64,000 bases of DNA from Pseudochrobactrum kiredjianiae (GCF_030362795.1 NZ_JAUCBM010000003.1:124001-188000), one strand, 5' to 3'; positions 19,677-29,560 are shown, numbered from the stretch's first letter. Made by a program: numbers and translations. The notes: a model not told the origin generated them from the letters alone.

Positions 19677-19890
19677 TATTCGCGCGCTGACGGTCTGCAA
19701 ATGGCGCTTTTCTCGACTTCCGGTGCTCACGTACACACGGCACCGCACGTCCAATAGGACGTGCAAAGGTTGCCGTGATCTTTAAGGCTGCATAATCTAA
19801 TCTTTCATCAGCCGATGAAAGGATTATGCAGGGTACGCTGCGCTCCGGTTCTCGAAAATCACCATTTTCGCCACGCCATCATCCCGAATA
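19677..19890. repeat. Long palindromic element, copy A, with insertion at its apex
   Basis: Outer arms TATTCG (19677) / CGAATA (19890). Left arm CTGCAAATGGCG...TTCCGGTGCTCACGTAC matches, as reverse complement, right arm GTACGCTGCGCTCCGGTTCTC...ACCATTTTCGCC. The same element at 43324-43437 has a 5-base apex, whereas here the apex is 98 bases (19735-19832) and holds two further hairpins. It lies 3 bases after the ypfJ stop and before a terminator. Confidence 0.85.
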
Positions 19891-19925
19891 CAACCTCGTG
19901 CTTGATAGAAAAATAAGAAGAAATG

Positions 19926-19956
19926 AAAAAGGCCGGTGAAAATCACCGGCCTTTTT
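19926..19956. terminator. Bidirectional terminator between ypfJ and carA
   Basis: AAAAAGGCCGGTGA / TCACCGGCCTTTTT hairpin between convergent genes. Confidence 0.88.
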
Positions 19957-19992
19957 GTTTCGTTCTAGGTTACGTCGCGTTCCTTTTTAAGC

Positions 19993-21213
19993 TCAGGCCG
20001 CGTCGCGTTCCGGTAGCGGATCTTGACCCTTGCGTGCGCGGATCAGATTGATAAAGCGGCGGAACAGGTAGAATGAATCTTCCGGTCCCGGTGAAGCTTC
20101 TGGATGGTGCTGTACCGAGAATACCGGCTTGCCGATAAGGCGCAGGCCGCAATTGGTGCCGTCAAACAGCGAGATATGTGTTTCTTCCACGCCCGCAGGC
20201 AGGCTGTCTGCATCCACCGCAAAACCGTGGTTCATCGAAACGATTTCAACTTTACCGGTTGTATGGTCTTTAACCGGATGGTTGCCGCCGTGATGACCCT
20301 GATGCATCTTCACAGTTTTGCCGCCTGTTGCCAGTGCCAGCATTTGGTGGCCGAGGCAGATACCAAACAGCGGAATATCGGTTTCAATCAGCTTCTGGAT
20401 GGTCGGCACTGCATATTCACCGGTTGCTGCCGGATCACCAGGGCCGTTGGACAAGAAAATACCGTCCGGCTTGTGTGCCAGAATATCTTCCGCAGTTGCT
20501 GTTGCCGGTACAATCGTGACCTTGCCACCGAGGTCAGCAAACAGACGCAGAATATTGCGTTTGATGCCGTAGTCTACAGCCACCACGTGGAATTGCTCAT
20601 CAGCCTGATTGCTGTAGCCTTCGTTCCAGACCCATGATTTTTCAGTCCATACGGATGACTGGCCGGATGTCACATTCTTGGCGAGATCGAGGTCAACCAG
20701 ACCAGCCCAAGCGCTCGCGCGTTTTTTCAGCGCCGGAATGTCGAAATTGCCGCTCGGATCATGCGCGATGACCGCATTGGCTGCGCCTTTTTCACGGATC
20801 AGGGCGGTCAGTGCGCGGGTGTCAATATTGCTGAGGCCGATAATACCGTGCTGTTTCAGCCATTTGTCAAAATCCTGACTGGAGCGGTAGTTCGACGGTG
20901 CGGTAATATCAGCTTTGATAATGGTGCCGACTGCACCGGAGCGGCTGGCCGGATTAAGGCGCTCGCTGTCTTCTTCATTCGTGCCGGCATTGCCGATATG
21001 CGGGAATGTAAAGGTTACGATCTGTCCTGCATAGGACGGATCAGTCAGAACTTCCTGATAGCCGGTGAGGGAAGTGTTGAAGCAAACTTCTGCTTCAATT
21101 GCGCCGACTGCGCCGACACCCTTGCCTTCAATAACAGTGCCATCTGCCAATACGAGAACAGCTGTAGGCTTGGAGGTCGTCCAGGGTGCAGTTTTCGGTG
21201 TGGTTTCGGTCAT
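19993..21213 (-). CDS. carA: Carbamoyl phosphate synthetase small subunit CarA
   Basis: A 406-residue glutamine amidotransferase subunit that hydrolyses glutamine and channels ammonia to CarB. The N-terminal CPSase_sm_chain domain has EVCFNTSLTGYQEVLTDPSY; the C-terminal class I GATase domain has the nucleophile Cys286 in FGICLGHQMLAL and the His-Glu pair in VQHHPEASPGP. The start at MTETTPK has AGGAG 7 bases upstream. The 600-base upstream region is shared divergently with yqeY. Confidence 0.97.
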   Translation of the reverse strand: MTETTPKTAPWTTSKPTAVLVLADGTVIEGKGVGAVGAIEAEVCFNTSLTGYQEVLTDPSYAGQIVTFTFPHIGNAGTNEEDSERLNPASRSGAVGTIIKADITAPSNYRSSQDFDKWLKQHGIIGLSNIDTRALTALIREKGAANAVIAHDPSGNFDIPALKKRASAWAGLVDLDLAKNVTSGQSSVWTEKSWVWNEGYSNQADEQFHVVAVDYGIKRNILRLFADLGGKVTIVPATATAEDILAHKPDGIFLSNGPGDPAATGEYAVPTIQKLIETDIPLFGICLGHQMLALATGGKTVKMHQGHHGGNHPVKDHTTGKVEIVSMNHGFAVDADSLPAGVEETHISLFDGTNCGLRLIGKPVFSVQHHPEASPGPEDSFYLFRRFINLIRARKGQDPLPERDAA

Positions 21214-21822
21214 TGAGGCACTCCTGATCAAAATTGCGCGCTGTGCTTGCTATTTAAGCGTGTCGCGTCCGGAACTCAGCCAGTGTCTGGCTTTCTGAAC
21301 GGCAACTATGTGTTATATGTGCAGAGGCATCCCTGTATTACGAATACATGGCGTGCAAAAACGCGCCGGATACAATGAGCCCCGTCGCGAGAATGAAAAA
21401 ATCTTCTGCTAAGATTAATAATGTAAAGAAATCTTAGCCTGCGGTCAATTCCTGATGCTCATGTTTTCCCGATAAAAGCGGATCAAGAGCTGAAAAGCGA
21501 CCAGAAGGCTCGAAATTATGTATTTTCAGCCTATATGAAGCAGGCAGGGATTTGAAGAAAAATCCTCCATGCACTTTCGCCTTGATAGTCAATTGCGCTA
21601 TAAGGCCAGTGATTTGCTTATTCCGGCCAGTTTTATCGTCTACGGAAGCGTTCCGCTTTTATGCACAGCGCATGTTTCTGTTTCTTTAAAACAGGGCATG
21701 ATGTGCGGACTCAAGAGAATGTTTGAGTGATGCGCCCTCTGTGCTGAGCCTGTGCCGGATCTTATAAATTTAACAGACCGGATAACGAAACACGATTGCT
21801 ATCCTGTTTAAGGAGACAAGAC
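21214..21822. other. 609-base divergent region carA / yqeY
   Basis: No gene recognised. It contains a perfect 9-bp dyad GCTAAGATT / AATCTTAGC at 21408-21438 with a 13-base spacer and a small CTGTATT/AATACAT hairpin near 21331. Length is more than two simple promoters need, but nothing else stands out. Confidence 0.5.
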
Positions 21823-22278
21823 ATGCTGCGTCAGGAAATTTCTCAAGCTCTGACAACGGCTATGAAAGCCCATGAAAAAATGCGTTCTTCAACGCTGCGC
21901 CTGATATTGGCTGCTCTGAAGGATCGTGACATTGCCAATCGCGGCGCGGGTAAAGACCCTGTGTCGGATGATGAAATTCTGGCAATCCTCGCCAAGATGA
22001 TCAAGCAGCGTGAAGAATCTGCCAAGATGTACGAAGAAGGCAATCGCCTTGAACTGGCAGAAACTGAACGCGCGGAAATTGTGATTATCAAAGAATTTTT
22101 GCCGCAACAGCTCAGCGATGAAGAAGTTCGTGCGAATAGCGCTGCTGCTATTGCAGAAGTTGGCGCTGAAGGCCTGCGCGATATGGGCAAGGTTATGGCT
22201 GTTCTTAAAGAGCGCTACACTGGCCAGATGGATTTTGCTAAAGCCAGCGCGGTACTCAAAGAACTGCTTGGCAGCTAA
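21823..22278 (+). CDS. yqeY: YqeY/GatB-related protein
   Basis: A 151-residue cytoplasmic protein of the GatB/YqeY family. The helical N-terminal half starts MLRQEISQALTTAMKAHEK and has the family stretch STLRLILAALKDRDI; the C-terminal half has IIKEFLPQQLSDEE and DMGKVMAVLKERYTGQMDFAKAS, like the tail domain of amidotransferase GatB. Its biochemical role is unsettled; a tRNA-related function is presumed. The start was set after AAGGAGACAAGAC. The carA-yqeY-dnaG-rpoD order is conserved in rhizobia. Confidence 0.92.
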   Translation: MLRQEISQALTTAMKAHEKMRSSTLRLILAALKDRDIANRGAGKDPVSDDEILAILAKMIKQREESAKMYEEGNRLELAETERAEIVIIKEFLPQQLSDEEVRANSAAAIAEVGAEGLRDMGKVMAVLKERYTGQMDFAKASAVLKELLGS

Positions 22279-22295
22279 GTTTATATTGTATGCAA

Positions 22296-22329
22296 AAAAA
22301 AGCCGCGCTGGTGACAGCGCGGCTTTTTT
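22296..22329. terminator. Bidirectional terminator between yqeY and the Na/Pi transporter
   Basis: AAAAAAGCCGCGCTG / CAGCGCGGCTTTTTT hairpin with a GTGA loop, between convergent genes. Confidence 0.9.
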
Positions 22330-22348
22330 CATTGAAGTAGTGGCTCGT

Positions 22349-24031
22349 TTAGCCTTCCGTGGCGGCCTTAAGGCGTGTGCCGCCGAGCATGCCTTTTTCT
22401 TCCAGTACCGGATAGGCCATTGAAGCCAGTAGCGAATTGATCTGCTTGAGATCGCGGATCGTATCCAGATGGATCGAGCTGGTTTCGACACTGCGAACTG
22501 TACCTTCGCGCAAGCGCTGGAAATGCATTTCACTGGTGCGTTTTTCCATATCCCGCAGATGGTCTTTTTCACGTACGAGCTGGCGGGCCGTATAGCTGTC
22601 CCGCGATACCAATACGTTAAAGGCCAGATGCGCGTTTGAGAGAACCATAGCGTGGAATTCTGTCAGCTCATCCCAGCCTTCCTCGGTGAATTCCAGCTTG
22701 CGATCCATCTTCTTCTGCACATGCACCAGCATATTGCGCACGATAATGTCGCCAACCTGTTCCAGCTTGACGCAAGCGCCAAGCAGTTCCTGTGTCCGCA
22801 AAGCTTCGTCTTCGGTCAGTTTTTGCGTTGCCAGCTTTGCCAGATAAAACTTGATAGCAGCATGGCGGCTATCCAGACGATCATCCAGCTTGGCCAGTTC
22901 ATTAATGCTGACCTGATCCGGCTTCTCGTAAAGATCAATAATACGGCGCAGCATCACATCAACGGTTTCGCAGGTACGTACAACCTCGCGTGTCGCATTG
23001 CCGAGTGCCAATGGCGGGGAGGTAATCACACTCATATCCAGTGCGCTGATTTCCTGCGTGAAGATAGTTTCACTCGGGGTTTCCGGTTTCGCTTTGAGAT
23101 TAACCAGCGCTTCCGTGGCACGCAGTACCAAGCCGGAGAGCGGGATGCCTGCGACCAGAATAATCATGTTGAACAGGATATGCGAATTGACCACCTGACT
23201 AACCGGATCGGCACCAAGAAACGCGACCGATGGTTTGAAAGTTAGAAACAGGATCAGAATAACCAGCGATCCGGCACCGCGCATCAACAGATTGCCCAAA
23301 GGCACAACACGGGTTTCCGGCGGTGCATTACGTGTGAGCAGTGGTGCGATAATAGAGGAGCCTAGATTGACGCCCAGAACCATGACCACAGCGAGATCAG
23401 GATGAATCAGCCCGCGTGAGGCAAAAGTAGTGAGCAGGATAATGGCTGCGATGGATGAGTGGAACAGCCATGTCATCAGAGCTGCAAGCAGATAGGTGGT
23501 GACAGGATCGCTGGCCAGATAATCAACAATCACCGGCAGCAACTGGCTGTCGCGCAGTGGTGTTGTCGCTTCGCCTGTCAGCTCCAGCGAGAGAATAAGC
23601 AGGCCGATCCCGACCAGAATTTTACCATTCTGCCGCCAGAACAGACGCTCGGAAGACATGGACAGAAAAGTACCAGCCACCAATGCCAGTGGAACCAGTA
23701 AGGTCAGGTCATAGCTGAGGATTTTAACAACGAGGGCAGAGCCAAGCTCGCCGCCGCGCACTGCCATAAGACCGGCCACACCGCTGACAAAGCCTGCGCC
23801 GACAAAAGAACCAACCAGCAATGTGACTGCGGTTGAGCTTTGTAAGGATACGGCCAGCAATACACCGAAACTGACAGCCAGAACGGGATTTTGCATATAT
23901 TTGCGCAGCCGTCGTCGCAAGCGGTCGCCATAAGCGCTCTCTACACCTGCCCGAACCATACGGGTTGCCCATAACAGCAACGCGACTGCCCCTGCCAGAT
24001 GCAGGAGGACGACTGAACCATTCAAATGCAT
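22349..24031 (-). CDS. yjbB: Na+/phosphate cotransporter family protein with PhoU-like tail
   Basis: A 560-residue inner membrane protein. The membrane half carries the two NptA/YjbB repeats with the QSSTA motif (AVSLQSSTAVTLLVGSF near residue 63 and a second FHSSIAAIILL near 190); residues about 340-550 form a PhoU-like helical domain (TCETVDVMLRRIIDLYEK, LEQVGDIIVRNM). Bacterial relatives move or export phosphate and sense phosphate status through the PhoU part. AAAAGGAA precedes ATG. A Pho-box-like site lies 226 bases upstream on the coding strand, supporting phosphate regulation. Confidence 0.9.
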   Translation of the reverse strand: MHLNGSVVLLHLAGAVALLLWATRMVRAGVESAYGDRLRRRLRKYMQNPVLAVSFGVLLAVSLQSSTAVTLLVGSFVGAGFVSGVAGLMAVRGGELGSALVVKILSYDLTLLVPLALVAGTFLSMSSERLFWRQNGKILVGIGLLILSLELTGEATTPLRDSQLLPVIVDYLASDPVTTYLLAALMTWLFHSSIAAIILLTTFASRGLIHPDLAVVMVLGVNLGSSIIAPLLTRNAPPETRVVPLGNLLMRGAGSLVILILFLTFKPSVAFLGADPVSQVVNSHILFNMIILVAGIPLSGLVLRATEALVNLKAKPETPSETIFTQEISALDMSVITSPPLALGNATREVVRTCETVDVMLRRIIDLYEKPDQVSINELAKLDDRLDSRHAAIKFYLAKLATQKLTEDEALRTQELLGACVKLEQVGDIIVRNMLVHVQKKMDRKLEFTEEGWDELTEFHAMVLSNAHLAFNVLVSRDSYTARQLVREKDHLRDMEKRTSEMHFQRLREGTVRSVETSSIHLDTIRDLKQINSLLASMAYPVLEEKGMLGGTRLKAATEG

Positions 24032-24537
24032 ATTCCTTTTTATTGCTGGATGATTAGCTCATCCTTGTTTGTTCCCGGTTTTTAGCTCCGGATGATCCGT
24101 ATTCGGACACACTGCCAGCGTATAGGTGCTTCACTTGCTGAATGTACGGGACGGATAAATGCAGTGCGAAAATCATGCACTGGCTAACCAATTTAGGCAT
24201 ATTATCTTTAATTTGGAAGAGGGGAGATACCTCTGAAAGATGATATTTAAAGTTTTCATGACAAATTTATGACATTTAGCCGACTAATATGAAATCCTTT
24301 GTTTTCAGGCCGTAAGCTATATTATCGTGCATGATTGAATAAGATCATAAGCGATAATTATGACAGTTGTGTAGTTTGCTTATAGAAGGGCATGCACCAA
24401 TATGTGTGTAGCGGGGAAAGATATGGCTTGCAGGCGTGTTTTTCCGTAATTCGTGTTATTACATAGAAGAGCAGTCTGACTGTTCTGACTTGCCGGACTG
24501 TTGCCGGTTAGAGAGTTGAGAGAGAATTTAAAAGCGT
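24032..24537. other. 506-base divergent region yjbB / dnaG
   Basis: Apart from the Pho-box-like site nothing firm was seen. A 24-codon frame starting at 24391 before dnaG was not called because its ribosome binding site is weak and its composition is ordinary. Confidence 0.45.
24257..24274 (-). promoter_or_regulatory. Pho-box-like PhoB site upstream of the Na/Pi transporter
   Basis: On the minus strand the bases read TGTCATA-AATT-TGTCATG, two 7-base direct repeats with an 11-base period, as in the PhoB consensus CTGTCAT-N4-CTGTCAT. A TATCAT sequence follows at about the distance expected for a -10 box. Orientation is toward the phosphate transporter. Confidence 0.6.
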
Positions 24538-26511
24538 ATGCGTTTTCCCCCGTCCTTCCTTGATGAAATCCGCGAGCGCGTTCCGATATCGTCTGTGATC
24601 GGGACACGGGTGAGCTTTGATCGCAAGAAAACCAACGCATCCAAGGGCGATTACTGGGCATGTTGTCCGTTCCACGGGGAAAAGAGCCCGAGCTTCCATT
24701 GTGAAGATCGTAAAGGTCGTTATCACTGTTTCGGCTGTGGCGTGACCGGCGATCATTTTCGTTTTTTGACTGAACTTGAAGGTCTGAGTTTTCCGGAAGC
24801 CGTAACGCGCATTGCCGATATGGCCGGTGTGCCAATGCCGGTGATGGATGCCGAGCAGCAAAAGCGTGAGGAAAAACGCGGCACGCTCTATGATGTGATG
24901 GAACTGGCGGCAGGATTTTTTGAAGATCAGTTGCAGGCTTCCGTTGGTGCTAAGGCGCGATCTTATTTGCGCGATCGCGGACTGAGTGCCCAGACACAAG
25001 CTGAGTTCCGTATCGGGTATGCGCCGGAAGGGCGTAATATTCTTAAAGAGTATCTGGCTTCCAAAGGCGCTACACGCGAGCAGATTGAAGCCTGCGGCAT
25101 GGTGGTGCATGGCGAGGGCATTGCGGTGTCTTATGATCGCTTCCGTGACCGTATCATGTTTCCAATCACCGATAGCCGCAACCGTGTTATCGCATTTGGC
25201 GGGCGTGCTATGTCGCCGGATGCGCCGGCCAAATATCTCAATTCGCCGGAAACCGAGCTGTTTCATAAAGGGCGTGTGCTCTACAATATGGTGCGTGCGC
25301 GTCGTGCCTGTCAGGCGCAGCATGGCGAGGAAGCCAAGCCGGTCATTGCTGTTGAAGGCTATATGGATGTGATCGCGCTGGCGCAGGCGGGATTCAATGA
25401 GGTTGTAGCGCCGCTGGGAACGGCTTTGACGGAAGAGCAGATGGCACTGCTCTGGCGTATCAGCTCTGAACCGGTTTTGTGTTTTGACGGTGATCAGGCG
25501 GGCTTGCGTGCAGCTTATCGTGCGGTCGATACCGGCTTGCCGAATTTGCAGCCGGGCAAATCATTGGCTTTTGCACTGCTGCCTGATGGCAAAGATCCGG
25601 ATGATCTGGTCAAGGAGCAGGGAGCGTCCGCTTTCAGAACAGTATTGCAGGATTCCAAGCCTCTGGCGGAAATGCTGTGGATGCGCGAGACGGCGGGCGG
25701 CAATTTTGAAACGCCTGAACGCCGTGCAGAGCTTGATGCACGGATGCGCACCCATGTGGCACGGATCAAAGACGAGAGCGTTAAACACTATTACAGCCAG
25801 CATATGCGTGAGAAATCGCAGAGCTTGTTCGGTCCGAAATGGGGACGTCAGAATGCCGGTAAGCAGGCAGGCGGTTTTGGCGGTAAAGGTAATTTTCAAC
25901 CGCAGCGCGGCAAAGGTGGTGGATTTGGTGGCGCATTTGGTAATGCGACATCAACCAAGGCTTCGGATAGCCTGACCCGTTCCGCCATCGTAAAAGGCGG
26001 TGCGTCAGCGCCAAGCCTGCGGGAAGCAACGATTGTACTGACATTGATTAATCACCCGCCGCTGATTGATGAGAATTTTGAAACGGTGGCAACGCTGGAG
26101 CTTTCTCATGCGGGGCTGACAGCATTGCATGCTGCTGTTTTAGACGTGATGGCCAGTCACTTGGCTGAAGACGGCAAGATGATGCGCAAGACACTCAACG
26201 AGAGTGGTTTTGCCGAGTTACTGGATGAGTTGGAACTGGTTGTGCGTCGTGCGCGTCTGTGGCCAGCGACGCTGCTGGCGGCCGAAGAAGATGCACGTGC
26301 AGCGCTCAAGCAGGCGATGCACTTGCAACTGCGGGCGCGGACACTACATAAAGAACTAAGAGCCGTAGAGGAGGCTCTCACGACTGAAGCTTCAGCTGAG
26401 GTTTTTGCACGTTTGATTGATATTCAAAGTGAAATTCGCAAGGCTGACGCGACCGAAGCTCTCATTGAGGGGTTCGGGCAGTCTTCAGGACGACCGCCCG
26501 GCGGTTTCTGA
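24538..26511 (+). CDS. dnaG: DNA primase DnaG
   Basis: A 657-residue primase that makes RNA primers at the replication fork and works with DnaB. The N-terminal zinc-binding domain has CCPFHGEKSPSFH and YHCFGCGVTGDHF (residues about 41-80); the catalytic core includes RFRDRIMFPI and the TOPRIM motifs AVEGYMDVIAL and FDGDQAGLRAA. A Gly/Phe/Lys-rich linker with FGGKGNFQPQRGKGGGFGGAF (about 440-470) joins the core to the helical DnaB-interaction domain. The start ATG has only GAGAGAG some 14 bases upstream. It precedes rpoD by 462 bases as in the classical macromolecular synthesis block, though rpsU is not adjacent. Confidence 0.97.
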   Translation: MRFPPSFLDEIRERVPISSVIGTRVSFDRKKTNASKGDYWACCPFHGEKSPSFHCEDRKGRYHCFGCGVTGDHFRFLTELEGLSFPEAVTRIADMAGVPMPVMDAEQQKREEKRGTLYDVMELAAGFFEDQLQASVGAKARSYLRDRGLSAQTQAEFRIGYAPEGRNILKEYLASKGATREQIEACGMVVHGEGIAVSYDRFRDRIMFPITDSRNRVIAFGGRAMSPDAPAKYLNSPETELFHKGRVLYNMVRARRACQAQHGEEAKPVIAVEGYMDVIALAQAGFNEVVAPLGTALTEEQMALLWRISSEPVLCFDGDQAGLRAAYRAVDTGLPNLQPGKSLAFALLPDGKDPDDLVKEQGASAFRTVLQDSKPLAEMLWMRETAGGNFETPERRAELDARMRTHVARIKDESVKHYYSQHMREKSQSLFGPKWGRQNAGKQAGGFGGKGNFQPQRGKGGGFGGAFGNATSTKASDSLTRSAIVKGGASAPSLREATIVLTLINHPPLIDENFETVATLELSHAGLTALHAAVLDVMASHLAEDGKMMRKTLNESGFAELLDELELVVRRARLWPATLLAAEEDARAALKQAMHLQLRARTLHKELRAVEEALTTEASAEVFARLIDIQSEIRKADATEALIEGFGQSSGRPPGGF

Positions 26512-26973
26512 CGGAGCGTCTGAAAATGAGACAATGTGAATATAAAGGTGCCAAGCAGGGCTGATTTGACCTGAAACAGACCGGAAATTGCACTCTTTAG
26601 TGATTAACCGGCGTCACTCTGTCGCGAATCTTCATAAATGATTCGCTTTTTATGAACGAATCATATGAGTCGCATTCTTTGACTGTATTGGTGAAGACAC
26701 GTCAGTCGCTTTAGTGGCGAACAAAGACACAATCTGAACAGTGGTTCATTACCGGTACAAGGTCAATAAGGGGCTGAACAGGCTCTGTAAATATGAAATT
26801 TGCAAACCGGTGTTTTATTTGCCGCATCCGGCAGGGAACACGGTTAATCCGGTTTTAACGCGAAAGCGCTATTGCCGGTTCTATCGATAGTCACGGGGCA
26901 TAACGCGAATCGCTCGTTTTGTTGTTCATTCTGCCCGATGGACAAAACGAACTGATCGTCTGGAGATAAATAT
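26512..26973. other. 462-base dnaG-rpoD intergenic region
   Basis: It holds the hairpin at 26624-26651 and presumably the rpoD promoters. No gene was seen. Confidence 0.5.
26624..26651 (+). terminator. Terminator-like hairpin after dnaG
   Basis: GCGAATC / GATTCGC with a 9-base loop and a TTTTT run, 113 bases after the dnaG stop. The stem is short, so termination may be partial, leaving some readthrough into rpoD. Confidence 0.5.
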
Positions 26974-28995
26974 ATGGCAACGAAGACAAAGGAAAACGAA
27001 GAAGCTGAAGTCGAGCGCGATGGCGCGACCGATGGGCCGCTTCTCGACCTTTCAGACGACGCTGTCAAGAAAATGATCAAGCTCGCCAAGAAACGTGGCT
27101 ATGTCACGATGGACGAGCTGAATGCCGTGCTGCCTTCTGAAGAAGTCACATCCGAGCAAATCGAAGATACAATGTCGATGCTGTCCGATATGGGCATCAA
27201 TGTTGTTGAAGACGATGAGCAGGATGCCGACGCAGAAGAGCGCGACGATGACAGTGAAGAAAGCGGCGGCGATCTGGTAGAAGCCAGCGGCACCGCTCTG
27301 GCGACAACAACAACCAAAAAAGAACCAACGGATCGTACCGACGATCCGGTGCGTATGTATTTGCGCGAAATGGGTTCGGTTGAGTTGTTGTCGCGTGAAG
27401 GTGAAATCGCGATTGCCAAGCGTATTGAAGCTGGCCGCGAAACAATGATCGCCGGACTTTGCGAAAGCCCGCTGACCTTTCAGGCTCTGATTATCTGGCG
27501 TGAAGCGCTGAACGACCAGCAGATTTTGCTGCGCGAAATCATTGATCTTGAAACCACCTATGCTGGACCGGAAGCCAAACAGGCGCCGGTTATCGAGCGT
27601 GTTGAAGAGCAGCCTGCTCGTCCTGATGATAAATTGGGTCGTCGCTCACGTGATGATGATGACATCACCAATGTTGGTGGTGACACGCAAGAAGAATATG
27701 ACGACGAAGAAGACGATGAAGCCAACCTGTCGCTTGCTGCGATGGAAGCCGAATTGCGTCCTCAGGTCATGGAAACCCTCGATCTGATCGCTGATACCTA
27801 TAAAAAACTGCGCAAATTGCAGGATCAGCAGGTTGAAGGTCGTCTGGCAGCTGCCGGTGAATTGTCGACCTCGCAGGAGCGTCGCTATAAGGAGCTGAAA
27901 GATCAGCTGATTAAAGCGGTTAAGTCGCTGTCGCTGAACCAGAACCGTATTGAATCGTTGGTTGAGCAGCTCTACGACATTAACAAACGCCTTGTTCAGA
28001 ACGAAGGTAAATTGCTGCGCCTTGCGGAATCTTTCGGCGTGCGCCGTGAAGAATTCCTCAAAGAATATCAGGGCAATGAGCTTGACCCTAACTGGACTGA
28101 ACGTCTGGCTACACTGACCGCACGCGGCTGGAAAGAATTTGTAGCGAAAGAAACGCGCGGCATTGAAAACCTGCGTTCAGAAATTCAAAATCTGGCCACT
28201 GAAACCGCGATTTCGATCGGTGAATTCCGCCGCATCGTTAATCAGGTGCAGAAGGGTGAGCGCGAAGCAACCATTGCTAAAAAGGAAATGGTTGAAGCAA
28301 ACCTGCGTCTCGTGATTTCGATTGCCAAGAAATATACCAACCGTGGTTTGCAGTTCCTTGATCTTATTCAGGAAGGCAATATCGGTCTGATGAAGGCGGT
28401 TGATAAGTTTGAATATCGCCGTGGCTATAAGTTCTCGACTTATGCGACATGGTGGATCAGACAGGCAATCACCCGTTCCATCGCGGATCAGGCGCGTACC
28501 ATCCGTATTCCGGTGCATATGATCGAAACGATCAATAAGATCGTTCGCACAAGCCGCCAGATGCTGCATGAGATCGGCCGTGAACCGACACCGGAAGAAC
28601 TGGCTGAAAAGCTGGCTATGCCTTTGGAAAAAGTGCGTAAGGTGCTGAAGATCGCTAAGGAGCCTATCTCGCTTGAAACCCCTGTTGGTGATGAAGAAGA
28701 TTCACACTTAGGCGATTTCATTGAAGATAAGAATGCGCTGCTGCCAATTGATGCGGCCATTCAGGCGAACTTGCGCGACACGACAACACGCGTATTGGCA
28801 TCGCTGACACCACGTGAAGAGCGCGTGCTGCGTATGCGTTTCGGTATCGGTATGAATACCGACCATACTCTGGAAGAAGTTGGTCAGCAGTTCTCGGTTA
28901 CCCGTGAGCGTATCCGTCAGATCGAAGCGAAGGCCTTGCGTAAGCTGAAGCATCCGAGCCGTTCGCGTAAATTGCGTTCGTTCCTGGATAGCTAA
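26974..28995 (+). CDS. rpoD: Primary sigma factor RpoD
   Basis: A 673-residue housekeeping sigma-70. Region 1.1 is at about 20-95 ([26 protein letters not shown]), followed by an acidic linker with runs of Asp/Glu; region 1.2 begins [22 protein letters not shown]; a large non-conserved region with another acidic run (about 225-260) follows; regions 2.1-2.4 contain [34 protein letters not shown]; region 3 and region 4.2 ([22 protein letters not shown]) end the protein. The length matches alphaproteobacterial RpoD. GGAGATAAATA precedes the ATG. Confidence 0.98.
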   Translation: MATKTKENEEAEVERDGATDGPLLDLSDDAVKKMIKLAKKRGYVTMDELNAVLPSEEVTSEQIEDTMSMLSDMGINVVEDDEQDADAEERDDDSEESGGDLVEASGTALATTTTKKEPTDRTDDPVRMYLREMGSVELLSREGEIAIAKRIEAGRETMIAGLCESPLTFQALIIWREALNDQQILLREIIDLETTYAGPEAKQAPVIERVEEQPARPDDKLGRRSRDDDDITNVGGDTQEEYDDEEDDEANLSLAAMEAELRPQVMETLDLIADTYKKLRKLQDQQVEGRLAAAGELSTSQERRYKELKDQLIKAVKSLSLNQNRIESLVEQLYDINKRLVQNEGKLLRLAESFGVRREEFLKEYQGNELDPNWTERLATLTARGWKEFVAKETRGIENLRSEIQNLATETAISIGEFRRIVNQVQKGEREATIAKKEMVEANLRLVISIAKKYTNRGLQFLDLIQEGNIGLMKAVDKFEYRRGYKFSTYATWWIRQAITRSIADQARTIRIPVHMIETINKIVRTSRQMLHEIGREPTPEELAEKLAMPLEKVRKVLKIAKEPISLETPVGDEEDSHLGDFIEDKNALLPIDAAIQANLRDTTTRVLASLTPREERVLRMRFGIGMNTDHTLEEVGQQFSVTRERIRQIEAKALRKLKHPSRSRKLRSFLDS

Positions 28996-29006
28996 AAGTA
29001 CAAAAG

Positions 29007-29037
29007 ATGCCGTCATCCTCGTAGTGGCGGCATTTTT
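29007..29037 (+). terminator. Terminator of rpoD
   Basis: ATGCCGTCAT / GTGGCGGCAT hairpin followed by TTTTT, 11 bases after the stop. Confidence 0.75.
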
Positions 29038-29039
29038 CC

Positions 29040-29144
29040 AGAGCGGTTTACGTCCCAACGGGATCATGGCGTTCGCTCTCAATTCTTTGTTTGGTCGCAT
29101 TGTCTTGCCATTCAGGTTAGAGCAACTTGAATGTGAAATGCTCT
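29040..29144. repeat. Composite intergenic palindrome, copy 4 (diverged)
   Basis: AGAGCGGTTTACGTC...GTTCGCTCT (29040-29079), then TTAGAGCA...TGCTCT (29118-29144). The two-hairpin layout resembles the other copies, and it ends just before the hlyU ribosome binding site. Confidence 0.6.
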
Positions 29145-29154
29145 GGGGGATAGA

Positions 29155-29448
29155 ATGTCTTTTCTTAAACGCCTTTTTGGCCTTGGTGGTTTTGAAGCCG
29201 TAGCTGATAAAGCGCAGGCTGAACCGGTAAGCAGTGAGCATAAAGGCTTCATCATTCTGGCGACGCCTTATAACGAAGGCGGACAGTTCCAGACATGCGG
29301 GCTGATCCGCAAAGAAATTGACGGTGTTTTGCAGGAGCATAAATTCATTCGCGCAGATCGCTTTGCGACCATGGATGATGCAGTGAATATTACTCTGATT
29401 AAAGCGCGTCAGATTATTGATGAGCAAGGTGAGGGGCTATTTCGCTAA
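29155..29448 (+). CDS. hlyU: HlyU family protein
   Basis: A 97-residue protein of the small HlyU family (named for a Vibrio haemolysin regulator, but distinct from the ArsR-type HlyU). The start MSFLKRLFG, the core GFIILATPYNEGGQFQTCGLIRKEIDG and the end DDAVNITLIKARQIIDEQGEGLF are the conserved blocks. Its molecular function in alphaproteobacteria is unknown; family annotation suggests regulation. GGGGGA precedes ATG. It is a single gene closed by its own terminator. Confidence 0.85.
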   Translation: MSFLKRLFGLGGFEAVADKAQAEPVSSEHKGFIILATPYNEGGQFQTCGLIRKEIDGVLQEHKFIRADRFATMDDAVNITLIKARQIIDEQGEGLFR

Positions 29449-29471
29449 ACAGAAGCGAAATTGCAATGCAT

Positions 29472-29496
29472 AAAGGCCCGGTCTCCGGGCCTTTTA
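29472..29496 (+). terminator. Terminator of hlyU
   Basis: AAAGGCCCGG / CCGGGCCTTTT hairpin, 24 bases after the stop. Confidence 0.88.
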
Positions 29497-29560
29497 TTTT
29501 GAAATTGATTTATCCGGCCGCAGTTAATTTGTTACAATCATGCGGGAAGGTGAGGATGTT

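Noticed and set aside
24391-24465. 24-codon frame upstream of dnaG
   Set aside because: Weak ribosome binding site and ordinary composition; no support beyond the reading frame.
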